Below are positions 8,051 through 16,191 of a stretch of 17,160 nt of DNA, piece after piece. A program made the position numbers and the translations under genes. Location: positions 1 to 17,160 of the forward strand of contig CAJJNP010000056.1 of the NCBI GenBank assembly GCA_905193145.1. Reading direction: 5' to 3'. The notes beneath the pieces were generated by a model. The model was not told the DNA's origin, did no database searches, and was given only the letters and a program-made list of their open reading frames with translations. Origin of the DNA: an uncultured Odoribacter sp. (GTDB taxonomy: Bacteria > Bacteroidota > Bacteroidia > Bacteroidales > Marinifilaceae). Every line of letters starts with the position of its first letter. Position 1 is the first letter of the stretch.

Positions 8051-8221
8051 ATCTGGGATGTTTTGAATTGTAACTATTTTCCAATTGTATTTTACAATTT
8101 TCTTCGAAGTGTAAATATATATCTTTCTACTGGATTTTGGATGCGAACTATTAAAAATATGTGATATAGTCTTTCTGTTTCTAAGTTTTTTGTATCTTCA
8201 CGAACTTGAAATGGAATAAGT
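8051..8221. promoter_or_regulatory. Divergent intergenic region between the acyltransferase and protease genes
   Basis: These 171 A/T-rich bases must hold promoters for both flanking genes. On the plus strand TATCTTCA (8193-8200) is a partial match to the -7 consensus. On the minus strand the complement of TAAATATA (8112-8119) is a 7-of-8 match. An inverted repeat AATTGTA-TTT-TACAATT (8083-8099) lies close to the acyltransferase start, and a third GAATTGTAA copy is at 8065-8073. These could be operator sites; no regulator is identified. Confidence 0.3.
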
Positions 8222-9412
8222 ATGTTTATGAGAGTTTTTTTGAATGTTATAAAGATTATATGTTTGGGATTTTGTAGTATATTATCCTTTATATCGTGTG
8301 CTGATTCTGATACCATAAAGAAAGATATTGAACGTACGGTGTTGGTTTATATGGCTGCTGATAATAACTTGAGTAGTTTTGGAAATACGAATATTCAGTT
8401 GATGTTGCAGGGCATGAAAAATGTAGAGGGTAGGCTTGTTATTTATTTGGACCCGTCAAATGATGTTCCTCGTCTGATGGTGATAGAAGGGAATTCTGCT
8501 CCTAAATTAGATACGTTAGTTACTTATTCTGAAGAAAATTCGGCATCACCAGAAGTGTTGAGAAGAACGATACAAGATGTAAGAAATTTGTATCCTTCAA
8601 ATTCGTATGGTTTGATTCTTTGGTCACATGGGATGGGGTGGTTGCCTGAAAAATATAATTTTCATCGTTCTTATTCTGCAGGTTTGGTAAGATATACAAA
8701 TTTACCGACTAAATACTTTGGACAAGATACTCATCCAGGAGATGGAGCAATGGAAAGTTTTATGGAAACTGATGAATTGATGGCGGGTATTTCCGGACAT
8801 TTTAATTTTATTATGTTTGATGCTTGTTTTATGGGAGCTGTCGAGGTATTATATGGATTACGTGATTACGCAGATTATTTTATTGCTTCTCCGGCAGAAA
8901 TACTTGCTAATGGTTTTCCCTATGATAAAATAGTTCCTTGGTTATGGGGAGATGAGGAGGATTTAAAAAGAGTATGTGCTGAATATTTTAATTATTATAA
9001 TACTTATCCCGATCCCAATAATGCAGGTTGGAATTCTGCAACTGTTGCTTTGGTGAAATCTTCAGAATTGCAGCATTTGGTAGAGTTGACTTCAAATATT
9101 GTCGGAGAGAATAAATGTGTTGCATCAACTGATGTTTGGAGATATCCTTTGAGTAAATCATCGCTTCCTAATGTGTTCTATGACCTGGGAGATTATATTA
9201 ATACTTATGGAGATGAATCTCAACAATCCGCTTATAAGCAGCAGTTGGAAAAAACGGTAGTATTTAAAGCTGCAACACCGACTTTTTTTGGTCAAACAAT
9301 TCCTACCGATAAATTTAGTGGATTATCTGTATATATTCCTCAGACTCGTTGGGACGATATGAACCAAATATACTATCAGTTGGAGTGGGCGCGTACAGTT
9401 TATGGTAAATAA
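8222..9412 (+). CDS. Clostripain-family (C11) cysteine protease, lipoprotein
   Basis: This is a 396-residue protein with a lipoprotein signal peptide: a hydrophobic segment (residues 4-24) ending in the lipobox FISC, so Cys26 would be lipidated. The peptidase C11 domain starts at TVLVYMAADNNL (39-50). The catalytic His is H136 in LILWSHGMGW, after a strand that ends in SYG. The catalytic Cys is C202 in IMFDACFMGAVEVLY, followed by DYFIASPAEILANGFPY, a typical S1-pocket strand. C11 enzymes cut after basic residues and often self-process; substrates of Bacteroides lipoprotein versions are mostly unknown. A second ATG at 8228 is an alternative start. The MATE gene follows within a few bases, so the two are co-transcribed. 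Confidence 0.85.
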   Translation: MFMRVFLNVIKIICLGFCSILSFISCADSDTIKKDIERTVLVYMAADNNLSSFGNTNIQLMLQGMKNVEGRLVIYLDPSNDVPRLMVIEGNSAPKLDTLVTYSEENSASPEVLRRTIQDVRNLYPSNSYGLILWSHGMGWLPEKYNFHRSYSAGLVRYTNLPTKYFGQDTHPGDGAMESFMETDELMAGISGHFNFIMFDACFMGAVEVLYGLRDYADYFIASPAEILANGFPYDKIVPWLWGDEEDLKRVCAEYFNYYNTYPDPNNAGWNSATVALVKSSELQHLVELTSNIVGENKCVASTDVWRYPLSKSSLPNVFYDLGDYINTYGDESQQSAYKQQLEKTVVFKAATPTFFGQTIPTDKFSGLSVYIPQTRWDDMNQIYYQLEWARTVYGK

Positions 9413-9416
9413 TGCA

Positions 9417-10733
9417 ATGAATCGTAGAATTTTACAATTAGCCGTACCATCAATTATATCCAATATTACCGTACCTTTGTTAGGGTTGGTGGATGTTACA
9501 ATTGTCGGTCATCTTGGTGCACCTGCTTATATTGGTGCCATTGCAATTGGTGGGTTGTTATTTAATATTCTTTATTGGAATTTTGGCTTCTTGCGAATGG
9601 GGACAAGTGGATTGACTTCGCAAGCCTATGGGAGGAAGGATGCTATCGGAGAAATACGCGTGTTGGTGCAGGCCATTAGCGTAGCTTTATTATCAGCCAC
9701 TTGTATTTTATTATTGCAGTATCCGGTTGAGAAACTGGCTTTTTGGTTATTGGATACAAGTGCCGAAGTTGAACAATATGCCGTTTCTTACTTTCGGGTT
9801 TGTATTTGGGGAGCTCCCGCGGTCTTATCAATGTACTGTTTCAAGGGATGGTTCATAGGAATGCAGAATTCTCGATACCCAATGTATATAGCTATTGCTG
9901 TGAATATTATCAATATACTTTGCAGTCTCTGCTTTGTGTTTTTGCTGGGGATGAAAGTAGAAGGTGTTGCTTTAGGCACAGTGGTTGCTGAGTGGTCTGG
10001 TTTGGGTTTGGCATTGGTATTATGGAGTAAAAAATATGGAGTATTGCGCACCAAATTATCTTTACATTCCAGCCTTCATTTAGGTGCTATGCGGCATTTT
10101 TTTGCAGTGAACCGTGATATTTTTTTACGAACACTATGTTTGATAGCAGTGACTACATTTTTCACTTCAACAGGAGCTCGACAGGGAGATGTTATATTGG
10201 CAGTCAATACTTTGTTGATGCAATTATTTACTCTTTTTTCTTATATTATGGATGGATTTGCTTATGCGGCAGAAGCATTAGCTGGTAGATATATCGGAGC
10301 TTGTGACCCCGGTCGTTTGCGGCATGCTGTTCGTAATTTGTTTGGATGGGGTATAGGTATGGCACTTCTTTTTACAGCTCTGTATGGAATCGGAGGGCAG
10401 AGTTTTTTAGGTCTTTTGACCAATGAACAAAATGTTATACAAGTGGCAGGTGAATATTTTTATTGGGTATTGGCAATTCCGTTAGCTGGTTTTGCTGCAT
10501 TCTTGTGGGATGGTATTTTAATAGGTGCAACAGCTACCAGGCAGATGTTGTTAGCAATGATCGTGTCCGCTGCCGCATTTTTCTTTATATATTATTTCTT
10601 TTCAGGGGCGACAGATAACCATATCCTTTGGTTGGCTTTCTTGGTTTATCTTTTTTTACGTGGGGTGATGATGACTATTTGGGGGCAGAAAGTATTTTCT
10701 GTGCAATATATAAAAAGAGTAGGGTGCCATTGA
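9417..10733 (+). CDS. MATE-family multidrug/metabolite efflux transporter (DinF-like)
   Basis: This is a 438-residue inner-membrane protein with about 12 hydrophobic segments, the size and fold of MATE exporters, which use Na+ or H+ gradients to expel organic cations and metabolites. The N-terminus (ILQLAVPSIISNITVPLLGL, then VDVTIVGHLG) is the conserved first helix of the DinF branch. Later landmarks are FLRMGTSGLTSQAYG (about 60-74) and MDGFAYAAEALAGRYIG in the second half. An upstream ATG at 9402 would add five residues and overlap the protease gene by 11 nt; I prefer ATG 9417, where the family homology begins, 4 bases after the protease stop. The tight spacing suggests translational coupling. 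A functional link between a surface protease and an exporter is not established. Confidence 0.9.
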   Translation: MNRRILQLAVPSIISNITVPLLGLVDVTIVGHLGAPAYIGAIAIGGLLFNILYWNFGFLRMGTSGLTSQAYGRKDAIGEIRVLVQAISVALLSATCILLLQYPVEKLAFWLLDTSAEVEQYAVSYFRVCIWGAPAVLSMYCFKGWFIGMQNSRYPMYIAIAVNIINILCSLCFVFLLGMKVEGVALGTVVAEWSGLGLALVLWSKKYGVLRTKLSLHSSLHLGAMRHFFAVNRDIFLRTLCLIAVTTFFTSTGARQGDVILAVNTLLMQLFTLFSYIMDGFAYAAEALAGRYIGACDPGRLRHAVRNLFGWGIGMALLFTALYGIGGQSFLGLLTNEQNVIQVAGEYFYWVLAIPLAGFAAFLWDGILIGATATRQMLLAMIVSAAAFFFIYYFFSGATDNHILWLAFLVYLFLRGVMMTIWGQKVFSVQYIKRVGCH

Positions 10734-10759
10734 TAGAGTTTTTACTCCATCATAGCACC
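10723..10759. terminator. Possible bidirectional hairpin between convergent MATE and Ppx genes
   Basis: Outer arms GGTGC (10723-10727) and GCACC (10755-10759) and inner arms GATaGAGT (10732-10739) and ACTCcATC (10744-10751, one mismatch) form a long interrupted hairpin with loop TTTT. It covers both stop codons, which lie only 8 bases apart. There is no clean T-tail, so terminator function is uncertain. Confidence 0.4.
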
Positions 10760-11659
10760 GTCTTGAATCGCAATATCTTGGGCATAGAGGCTATCAATAA
10801 TACCGTCTCCTAACCCGATGGTCGGAACAAGTATTGTATGAGCATTGCAATTATCTGCTACTTCTAGAAAAATATCCGCAGCATAAGAAATTACATCAGC
10901 CCGGTCTTTACGCATTTTATATTTAAGCATACGTTCCTCTGTAGTCATCATTTTCAATTGATTATTGATGAACCGTAATTTTTCAATGTTGAATTCTATA
11001 TTGTTTTTGTTATCTAATTCAGCCAATCGGAATAGTTTGTTGATATTTCCACCAGAACCTATAATTTTAAGTTCAGGATAGAGCGATGCAAACTGATTTA
11101 AATCATGTTGCAGCTGTATATGTGTTTCTGTTTTGACCGAGCCTTCAAGCAAGCGCACCGTTCCGATATTGTACGAGCGGGAATTTTTTAGCTGCCCTTC
11201 ATGGATGAGGCTGATTTCAGTACTTCCTCCACCTACATCTACATAGATATAGTTTGCTTTTTTATCCAGGAGTTCTTCGATATGATTGTCATATATAAGA
11301 CGAGCTTCTTCTTCTCCGTTAATTATATCGATATGGACACCTGTTTTTCTACAGATTTCGTTTATCAACTCCTGACCGTTTGTCGCATCTCGTACAGCAG
11401 ATGTTGCACAAGCTCGATATTGTTTGACATCATAAATTTTCATCAATTGCCGGTAGGCTTTGGTAAGTCGGAGAAGTTTTTTAGCTTTCTCTGTCGAAAT
11501 GCTTCCTGTTGAAAAGGTGTCTTCTCCTAAACGGATAGGTACACGTACCAGTTGTTCTTTTGTAAAAATGGTGGTATCTTTTCTCGTATCTACACTTTTA
11601 ATCAGTAGGCGGACAGCATTTGAGCCGATATCTATGGCTGCATAATATATTTTTCCCAT
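10742..11659 (-). CDS. Ppx/GppA-family exopolyphosphatase / pppGpp phosphatase
   Basis: This 305-residue protein contains the ASKHA-fold phosphatase core without the C-terminal HD-like domain of longer homologues. Motifs are AAIDIGSNAVRLLI (7-20, phosphate loop), RACATSAVRDA (82-92), INGEEEARLIY (113-123) with the likely catalytic Glu at 118, YVDVGGGSTE (139-148) and IIGSGGN (199-205). Enzymes of this family remove terminal phosphates from polyphosphate or convert pppGpp to ppGpp; the short form alone does not decide which. It lies directly downstream of ppk1: if the ppk1 frame were read through its TGA, only 3 nt would separate the genes. The pairing of a polyphosphate-making and a polyphosphate-degrading enzyme supports Ppx activity. 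It is convergent with the MATE gene. Confidence 0.88.
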   Translation of the reverse strand: MGKIYYAAIDIGSNAVRLLIKSVDTRKDTTIFTKEQLVRVPIRLGEDTFSTGSISTEKAKKLLRLTKAYRQLMKIYDVKQYRACATSAVRDATNGQELINEICRKTGVHIDIINGEEEARLIYDNHIEELLDKKANYIYVDVGGGSTEISLIHEGQLKNSRSYNIGTVRLLEGSVKTETHIQLQHDLNQFASLYPELKIIGSGGNINKLFRLAELDNKNNIEFNIEKLRFINNQLKMMTTEERMLKYKMRKDRADVISYAADIFLEVADNCNAHTILVPTIGLGDGIIDSLYAQDIAIQDGAMME

Positions 11660-11662
11660 GGT

Positions 11663-11755
11663 TTATTTTATAGATTGATTTTGTGAATCTGCCTCTTGGC
11701 GATAATAGTTGTATAGCGCAACTTGCGAATGTATGCTTTCTCCAGATTGGATAGA
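11663..11755 (-). other. Detached C-terminal codons of ppk1
   Basis: These are 30 sense codons plus TAA, in the same frame as ppk1 and directly after its TGA. They encode a hydrophilic helix-like segment with ALYNYYRQEA. Only 3 nt lie between this TAA and the ATG of the Ppx/GppA gene, the spacing expected of the ancestral operon. It is most simply read as the natural PPK1 tail. Confidence 0.75.
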
Positions 11756-13750
11756 TCAGGGAAGATTGTCTCCTCTTCCGTTCACACATCGTCCTTGGAA
11801 TGTATCCTGAAGGCCGTATTCAACAATACGTTTCAGTTCTGCTTGTATGTCTGGATCGTATACCGGTGTCATGACTTCTATACGGTTATTTAAATTACGA
11901 GGCATCCAATCTGCAGAACCGATGATATAACTTTCTTCTCCTCCATTTGCAAAAATGAAAATGCGAGAATGCTCCAGGTATCTGTCAATGATACCATTGA
12001 TTCGGATATTTTCGCTGATACCGGTAATACCGGTTACGATGGAACAATTGCCACGTACCAGTAAATCTATTTTTACCCCAGCAGTGGAAGCTTCATATAA
12101 CTTTTGAACAATTTCCTTGTCTGTGATATGATTTACTTTTCCTTTAATATAGGCAGGCTTGCCTGCTTTGGCATTTCGGATCTCTTTATTGATGCGCAGT
12201 ATCAGTTGATGGCGCATATCGTTGGGTGAAACTAGTAATTCCTTGAAGCGTATGGGAATATAGGGCGTTTCAATAAACGAAAATACCCGGTCCACCTCTT
12301 GGACAATTTTTTTATGAGCGGTCATGACAACCACATCCGTATATTGCGCAGCATTCCCTTCGTGGAAATTACCGGTACTAATACAAGCGATATCGCCTCG
12401 CCGGCAACCGATATGCACTAATTTAGAATGAATTTTCAATCCTTCAATACCAAAAACTACTTTGATACCGGCATCTTGCATTTGTTTGGACCAATTGATA
12501 TTGGAGGCTTCATCAAAACGGGCCATTAATTCGATAATAACCGTTACCTTTTTGCCATTGCGGGCTGCGGCAATTAGTGTTTTGACGACTTTTGAATTCT
12601 TTGCAAGGCGGTAAAGAGTCATTTTAATGCTGTTTACCTCCGGATTGATAGCTGCTTCTCGCAGTAAGCGTAAGAACGACGAGAAACTGTGATAGGGATA
12701 ATGTAGAAAGTGGTCTTTTTTGCGTATAGCTTCCAATAGACTGCTTGAGATTGTAAATTCCGGCTTTATGATAGCCTCTTGTTTTGTGAATTTTAATTCT
12801 TTCCGATTGCAGTCTGGAAATTTCATCAGATCTTTCATATTATGGTAGCGACCTCCGGCAATTTGGGTATCCCATTGGTCTATGTGTAGCATCCGACTGA
12901 TGTCTCTGAGCATTCCAAGAGGCATGTCTGTATCATATATCAATCGGATTGGATCGCCTTTTTTGCGGCTTTTGACACCTTTGGAGATTTTTTGCATGAC
13001 ACTGTTACGTAGGTCTGTATCAAGTTCCATTTCAGCGTCTTTTGTAAATTTAAATGTATAAGCATCAAAGCCGGTGAAAGGAGTTCCTGCAAATATAAAA
13101 GGTAAGCAATAACGAATTACGTCATCAAGAAATATCAGACATATTTTACCGTCTCTGTCTGGTAAGCGTAGGAAACGGCCATATTCTTTGACTGGTAATT
13201 CTATTAAAGCATATTTTTTCCCTTTACTCTTTTGCTCTTTACCTTCCCATAACTGGATGGCTAAATAAATTTCATCATCCGGCTGGTCGTTTAATTGTCG
13301 GAATCCTGAAAAATAGAGTGGTGTAGTAGAACCGTTGAGGCTGGTATGATACAGATGTATAATGAAATCTTGTTGCTCTTGATTAAGCTCTTGTTCGTTT
13401 AGCAGCCAAATGTTATTTTGTTTAAGACATTCTTCTATGGAGTGAAATGTTTTTTCGAATTCAACAGAATATTTGCTATTCAAACGGTTGATCTCTTTAT
13501 AGGTTTCAATGGCCGTACCACGTTCGCGTCGAATAGCTTTGTCTTCATATTCAATGATATGGTTCAGTGTTGCCATACGAACTCTAAAGAATTCATCCAA
13601 ATTATTTGAGTAGATACCCAAGAAGGTAAGACGTTCCAATAAGGGTACCGATTCTTTTTGTGCTTCTAATAAAATGCGTTGGTTAAAATACATCCAGCTT
13701 ATATCTCTTTCTATATATGATTCTGACATTTGCTTGTCTGTTTTTTTCAT
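11756..13750 (-). CDS. ppk1: Polyphosphate kinase 1, with a premature TGA near the C-terminus
   Basis: The 664-residue product makes inorganic polyphosphate from ATP. Visible parts are the N-terminal helical domain (YIERDISWMYFNQRIL, 12-27, and YSNNLDEFFRVRMA, 47-60), the head domain, and the two catalytic PLD-like domains. The first includes INPEVNSIKMTLYRLA (368-383), ELMARFDEASNI (407-418), LKIHSKLVH with autophosphorylated H441, and STGNFHEGNA (458-467). The second includes KIDLLVRGNCSIV (560-572), EHSRI with H594, GSADWMPRN (611-619) and NNRIEVMTPVYD (621-632). All catalytic residues are present. After DNLP a TGA (11758-11756) ends the frame, but the next 30 codons stay open and look like a natural PPK tail (SIQSGESIHSQ, ALYNYYRQEA) ending at TAA 11665-11663. 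A TGG-to-TGA change is the simplest explanation. The truncated enzyme may still work. Confidence 0.93.
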   Translation of the reverse strand: MKKTDKQMSESYIERDISWMYFNQRILLEAQKESVPLLERLTFLGIYSNNLDEFFRVRMATLNHIIEYEDKAIRRERGTAIETYKEINRLNSKYSVEFEKTFHSIEECLKQNNIWLLNEQELNQEQQDFIIHLYHTSLNGSTTPLYFSGFRQLNDQPDDEIYLAIQLWEGKEQKSKGKKYALIELPVKEYGRFLRLPDRDGKICLIFLDDVIRYCLPFIFAGTPFTGFDAYTFKFTKDAEMELDTDLRNSVMQKISKGVKSRKKGDPIRLIYDTDMPLGMLRDISRMLHIDQWDTQIAGGRYHNMKDLMKFPDCNRKELKFTKQEAIIKPEFTISSSLLEAIRKKDHFLHYPYHSFSSFLRLLREAAINPEVNSIKMTLYRLAKNSKVVKTLIAAARNGKKVTVIIELMARFDEASNINWSKQMQDAGIKVVFGIEGLKIHSKLVHIGCRRGDIACISTGNFHEGNAAQYTDVVVMTAHKKIVQEVDRVFSFIETPYIPIRFKELLVSPNDMRHQLILRINKEIRNAKAGKPAYIKGKVNHITDKEIVQKLYEASTAGVKIDLLVRGNCSIVTGITGISENIRINGIIDRYLEHSRIFIFANGGEESYIIGSADWMPRNLNNRIEVMTPVYDPDIQAELKRIVEYGLQDTFQGRCVNGRGDNLP

Positions 13751-13785
13751 GAGGGCTCAGACTTTAATTTATATTTTTTGATTGG

Positions 13786-13793
13786 CAAATGTA
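13786..13793 (-). promoter_or_regulatory. -7 box of ppk1
   Basis: Read on the minus strand this is TACATTTG followed by CC, a full match to TAnnTTTG, 35 bases upstream of the ppk1 ATG. No good -33 TTTG lies at the usual 19-21 nt spacing. It would drive the ppk1-ppx operon. Confidence 0.5.
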
Positions 13794-13846
13794 GATGAGA
13801 TATGTTACGAAGATATTTTCAAAATATTACATTAATGTTGAATATT

Positions 13847-13884
13847 AAAAAATGCTTTATGTCTGATGGCATAAAGCATTTTTT
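13847..13884 (-). terminator. Terminator of the flavodiiron protein gene
   Basis: A perfect 15-bp stem (13847-13861 with 13870-13884) has an 8-nt loop. The left arm on the plus strand is AAAAAATGCTTTATG, so minus-strand RNA ends in a U-run. It begins about 20 bases after the flavodiiron stop and isolates that gene from the ppk1 operon. Confidence 0.92.
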
Positions 13885-13904
13885 ATATGTTTGGTGTTAG
13901 TGTT

Positions 13905-15101
13905 TTATTCAATACCTCTTAGTTTTTTCACCATTGCTTCAGCAATAGCTTTGCACTGTTCAATGTCAGATGGTTTCATGGAACCACAAGTTTCGTTTGG
14001 TTCAGCAACTACATCCCATTTAATCTTTTCTGCAAATGCCTTAAAGCGTGGCAGAGCACCACCGCCCCAAGTTTTATTTCCGAAATATCCCAAATAATGG
14101 TTTTTCACTCCCATACATTCCAATTCATGCAACAGGATTTCCATTGTAGGGAAAATATTACCATTATATGCACAACTTCCGAGAATGACTCCTTTATAAC
14201 GGAAAATATCATTGATGATATATGACGGATGAGTTTTTGAAGTATCGTGGATGCGAATCTTCTTGATTCCCATTTCTGCTAAGAAGCGACCGATGCAATC
14301 TGCCATCTGTTCGGTATGTCCGTACATACTGCTGAATGCAATAACAACGCCTTCATCAGTTTCATATTTACTCCACTTGTCATATTTGGCAATGATTTCT
14401 GCAATGTGCGTACGCCAGATAGGACCATGAGTTGCACAAATCATATCTATAGGAAGACCGCCCAACTTTTTTAAAGCTGCCTGTGCAGGAGTTCCGTATT
14501 TACCTACAATATTGGAATAATAACGGCTTATTTCTTCCTCCATATATTCAAGGTCTACCTGATCATCAAAGATTCCGCCATCTAATGTACCGAATGAACC
14601 GAATGCGTCAGCACTGAAAAGTACGTTATCTCCCGGTAAATAAGTTACCATTGTTTCCGGCCAATGGAGCATAGGCACCATATAAAAATTCAAAGTACGT
14701 TCGCCTAAACAGAGAGAATCACCTTCTTTTACTTCCAGAAGATTATTGGAGATTCCATAGTAGTTTTGCAACATGGGGAAAGTTTTGCTGTTGCCGACAA
14801 TGGTGATATCCGGATATTGGCAAAGCAATGCCTTGATAGAACCGGAATGGTCTGGCTCTACATGGTTTACCACCAAATAGTCTACCTTGCGTCCTTGAAG
14901 AACCGCATCAAGACTCTCCAGATAATTGTCCATGTGGCTACGTTCCACTGTGTCCAATACAACTACTTTCTCGTCGAGAATCACATAAGAGTTGTAGGCA
15001 ACTCCTTTTGGCAATGGCCAATAATTTTCAAAAATATGAGTTCTTCTGTCATTGACCCCCAGCCAATAAATGTTTTTCTTGATTTCAATTGCACTGTTCA
15101 T
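13905..15101 (-). CDS. fprA: A-type flavodiiron protein (FprA family), O2/NO reductase
   Basis: This is a 398-residue cytoplasmic protein with the two-domain plan of class A flavodiiron proteins. The N-terminal metallo-beta-lactamase-like domain binds two irons through H80, E82 and D84 (NHVEPDHSG), H146 (MLHWPET), D165 (FSADAFG) and H225 (ATHGPIW). These are the standard ligands and none is missing. The C-terminal flavodoxin domain starts about residue 250, with the FMN phosphate loop SSMYGHTEQMA (257-267) and the FMN-contacting segments GSCAYNG and YFGNKTWGGGALP. Such enzymes reduce O2 to water or NO to N2O with electrons from rubredoxin or similar carriers, protecting strict anaerobes. No rubredoxin domain is fused and none is encoded next to it. 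It is a single-gene unit with its own promoter and terminator. Confidence 0.96.
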   Translation of the reverse strand: MNSAIEIKKNIYWLGVNDRRTHIFENYWPLPKGVAYNSYVILDEKVVVLDTVERSHMDNYLESLDAVLQGRKVDYLVVNHVEPDHSGSIKALLCQYPDITIVGNSKTFPMLQNYYGISNNLLEVKEGDSLCLGERTLNFYMVPMLHWPETMVTYLPGDNVLFSADAFGSFGTLDGGIFDDQVDLEYMEEEISRYYSNIVGKYGTPAQAALKKLGGLPIDMICATHGPIWRTHIAEIIAKYDKWSKYETDEGVVIAFSSMYGHTEQMADCIGRFLAEMGIKKIRIHDTSKTHPSYIINDIFRYKGVILGSCAYNGNIFPTMEILLHELECMGVKNHYLGYFGNKTWGGGALPRFKAFAEKIKWDVVAEPNETCGSMKPSDIEQCKAIAEAMVKKLRGIE

Positions 15102-15137
15102 ATTGTAACTGTTTTTAATTTACTTTTGATGATGGTA

Positions 15138-15145
15138 CAAATATA
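15138..15145 (-). promoter_or_regulatory. -7 box of the flavodiiron protein gene
   Basis: On the minus strand the sequence is TATATTTG, a full match to the Bacteroides -7 consensus, 36 bases before the ATG at 15101. The -33 region is not a clear match. Confidence 0.6.
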
Positions 15146-15294
15146 CGAAGAACACATGAATATTTTGGCATATTATATATAAATAAAGTCGTTGGGTAAT
15201 TTATTTGGTGGTATAAATTAAATAATATTAATTATGCTGGTTTTGAGATTTTTGTTTTCTTTGCAGAAAGTAGTAAATGAATAGTAGATACAAA

Positions 15295-15669
15295 ATGGGA
15301 ATTTTAAATACAATATTAGGCAATGTATCGGAAATGGATGCCGATGTACTGAAGAAAGAATTTGGTGTACTTCTTTGTGAAGATGAGCGAATAGAGAAAG
15401 CTTACAAACTGATTCGTGATAAATGGATTTTCACCAATAAGCGTCTGATTATTTTAGATGTTCAGGGTGTGACTGGTAAAAAACGTGAGTACCTCTCTAT
15501 TCCGTACCGTTCGGTAAATCATTTCTTAATCGAAACTGCAGGGACATTGGATACAGACGCAGAAATGAAAATTTGGATAAAAGGTTGCGATGTTCCTTTG
15601 ACACAGAATTTTGGTAGAAATTCAAATCTTGCTGAAATACAAAGAGTGTTGGCAGACTATGTCTTGTAA
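15295..15669 (+). CDS. Bacterial PH-domain protein (PF08000-type, YvbH-like)
   Basis: This is a 124-residue protein starting MGILNTILGN. An upstream in-frame ATG (15277) adds only MNSRYK; the later ATG fits the family N-terminus better. The protein matches the single-domain bacterial pleckstrin-homology fold: EDERIEKAYKLIRDKWIFTNKRLIILDVQGVTGKK, then YLSIPYRSVNHFLIET, then DAEMKIWIKG. It ends with the helix LAEIQRVLADYV. There is no signal peptide or membrane segment. The function of this family is unknown, though bacterial PH domains form oligomeric rings. Upstream, TTTCTTTG (15256-15263) is a 7-of-8 match to a -7 box with a weak -33-like TATG at 15233-15236. A GNAT gene follows after 57 bases. 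Confidence 0.85.
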   Translation: MGILNTILGNVSEMDADVLKKEFGVLLCEDERIEKAYKLIRDKWIFTNKRLIILDVQGVTGKKREYLSIPYRSVNHFLIETAGTLDTDAEMKIWIKGCDVPLTQNFGRNSNLAEIQRVLADYVL

Positions 15670-15726
15670 GCTTATGTATAATTACTCCCAATAAACAGAT
15701 AGTTTGATTAAGTAAAGGAAGTAACT

Positions 15727-16191
15727 ATGAATTCAATGCCCATAATACAGGAAATACTGTCAGACAGAAGACGGTTTATGTCTCTTTTATTGCTTGCAGA
15801 CGAGCAGGAATCTATGGTTGAGCGTTATTTGGAACGTGGTCGTATGTTTGTTATGTATTCTTTCGAGGGAGAACCAATAGCATCCGCAATTGTTACGGAG
15901 GAAAGTGATTGTGTTTGCGAGCTGAAAAGTCTGGCCGTAGCATCCTCTTTTCAACGGCAGGGATTTGGACGCAGGATGATGGATTTTTTGTGTAGTCTTT
16001 ATTCGAATAGGTTTGATGTTATGACTGTAGGTACAGGAGATAGTTTTTCAACTGTTTCTTTTTATGAAAACAGTGGATTCCATTATTCGCATGTTGTGCC
16101 TGATTTTTTTAGGTTAAATTACGATCATCCCATTTGGGAAGAGGGGAAATTACTGAAGGACATGGTTTATTTGAAAAAGCAGTTATTGTAG
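15727..16191 (+). CDS. GNAT-family N-acetyltransferase (YvbK-like)
   Basis: This is a 154-residue acetyltransferase. The acetyl-CoA pyrophosphate loop is QRQGFG (76-81) after the strand ELKSLAVASS, and VGTGDSFSTVSFYENSGF (101-118) is the usual second half of the fold. The C-terminal FFRLNYDHPIWEEGKLLKDMVYL resembles B. subtilis YvbK. The substrate is unknown. An AAAGGAAG stretch at 15714-15721 lies 5 bases before the ATG and would act as a Shine-Dalgarno site, which is uncommon in this genome. No separate promoter is evident, so it is probably co-transcribed with the PH-domain gene. No clear terminator follows. Confidence 0.88.
   Translation: MNSMPIIQEILSDRRRFMSLLLLADEQESMVERYLERGRMFVMYSFEGEPIASAIVTEESDCVCELKSLAVASSFQRQGFGRRMMDFLCSLYSNRFDVMTVGTGDSFSTVSFYENSGFHYSHVVPDFFRLNYDHPIWEEGKLLKDMVYLKKQLL

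Noticed and set aside
7739..8164. 141-residue plus-strand frame
   Set aside because: Antisense shadow of the N-acyltransferase gene, Cys/Phe-rich and without motifs.
11756..11758. Selenocysteine or Trp recoding of the ppk1 TGA
   Set aside because: No selenocysteine is expected in PPK1 and TGA serves as a normal stop elsewhere (for example the MATE gene); a nonsense change is simpler.
14766..15182. 138-residue plus-strand frame
   Set aside because: Antisense shadow of the flavodiiron gene, whose catalytic motifs are all in the minus frame.
15216..15233. AATTAA/TTAATT palindrome upstream of the PH-domain gene
   Set aside because: Low-complexity A/T sequence where such palindromes are expected by chance.
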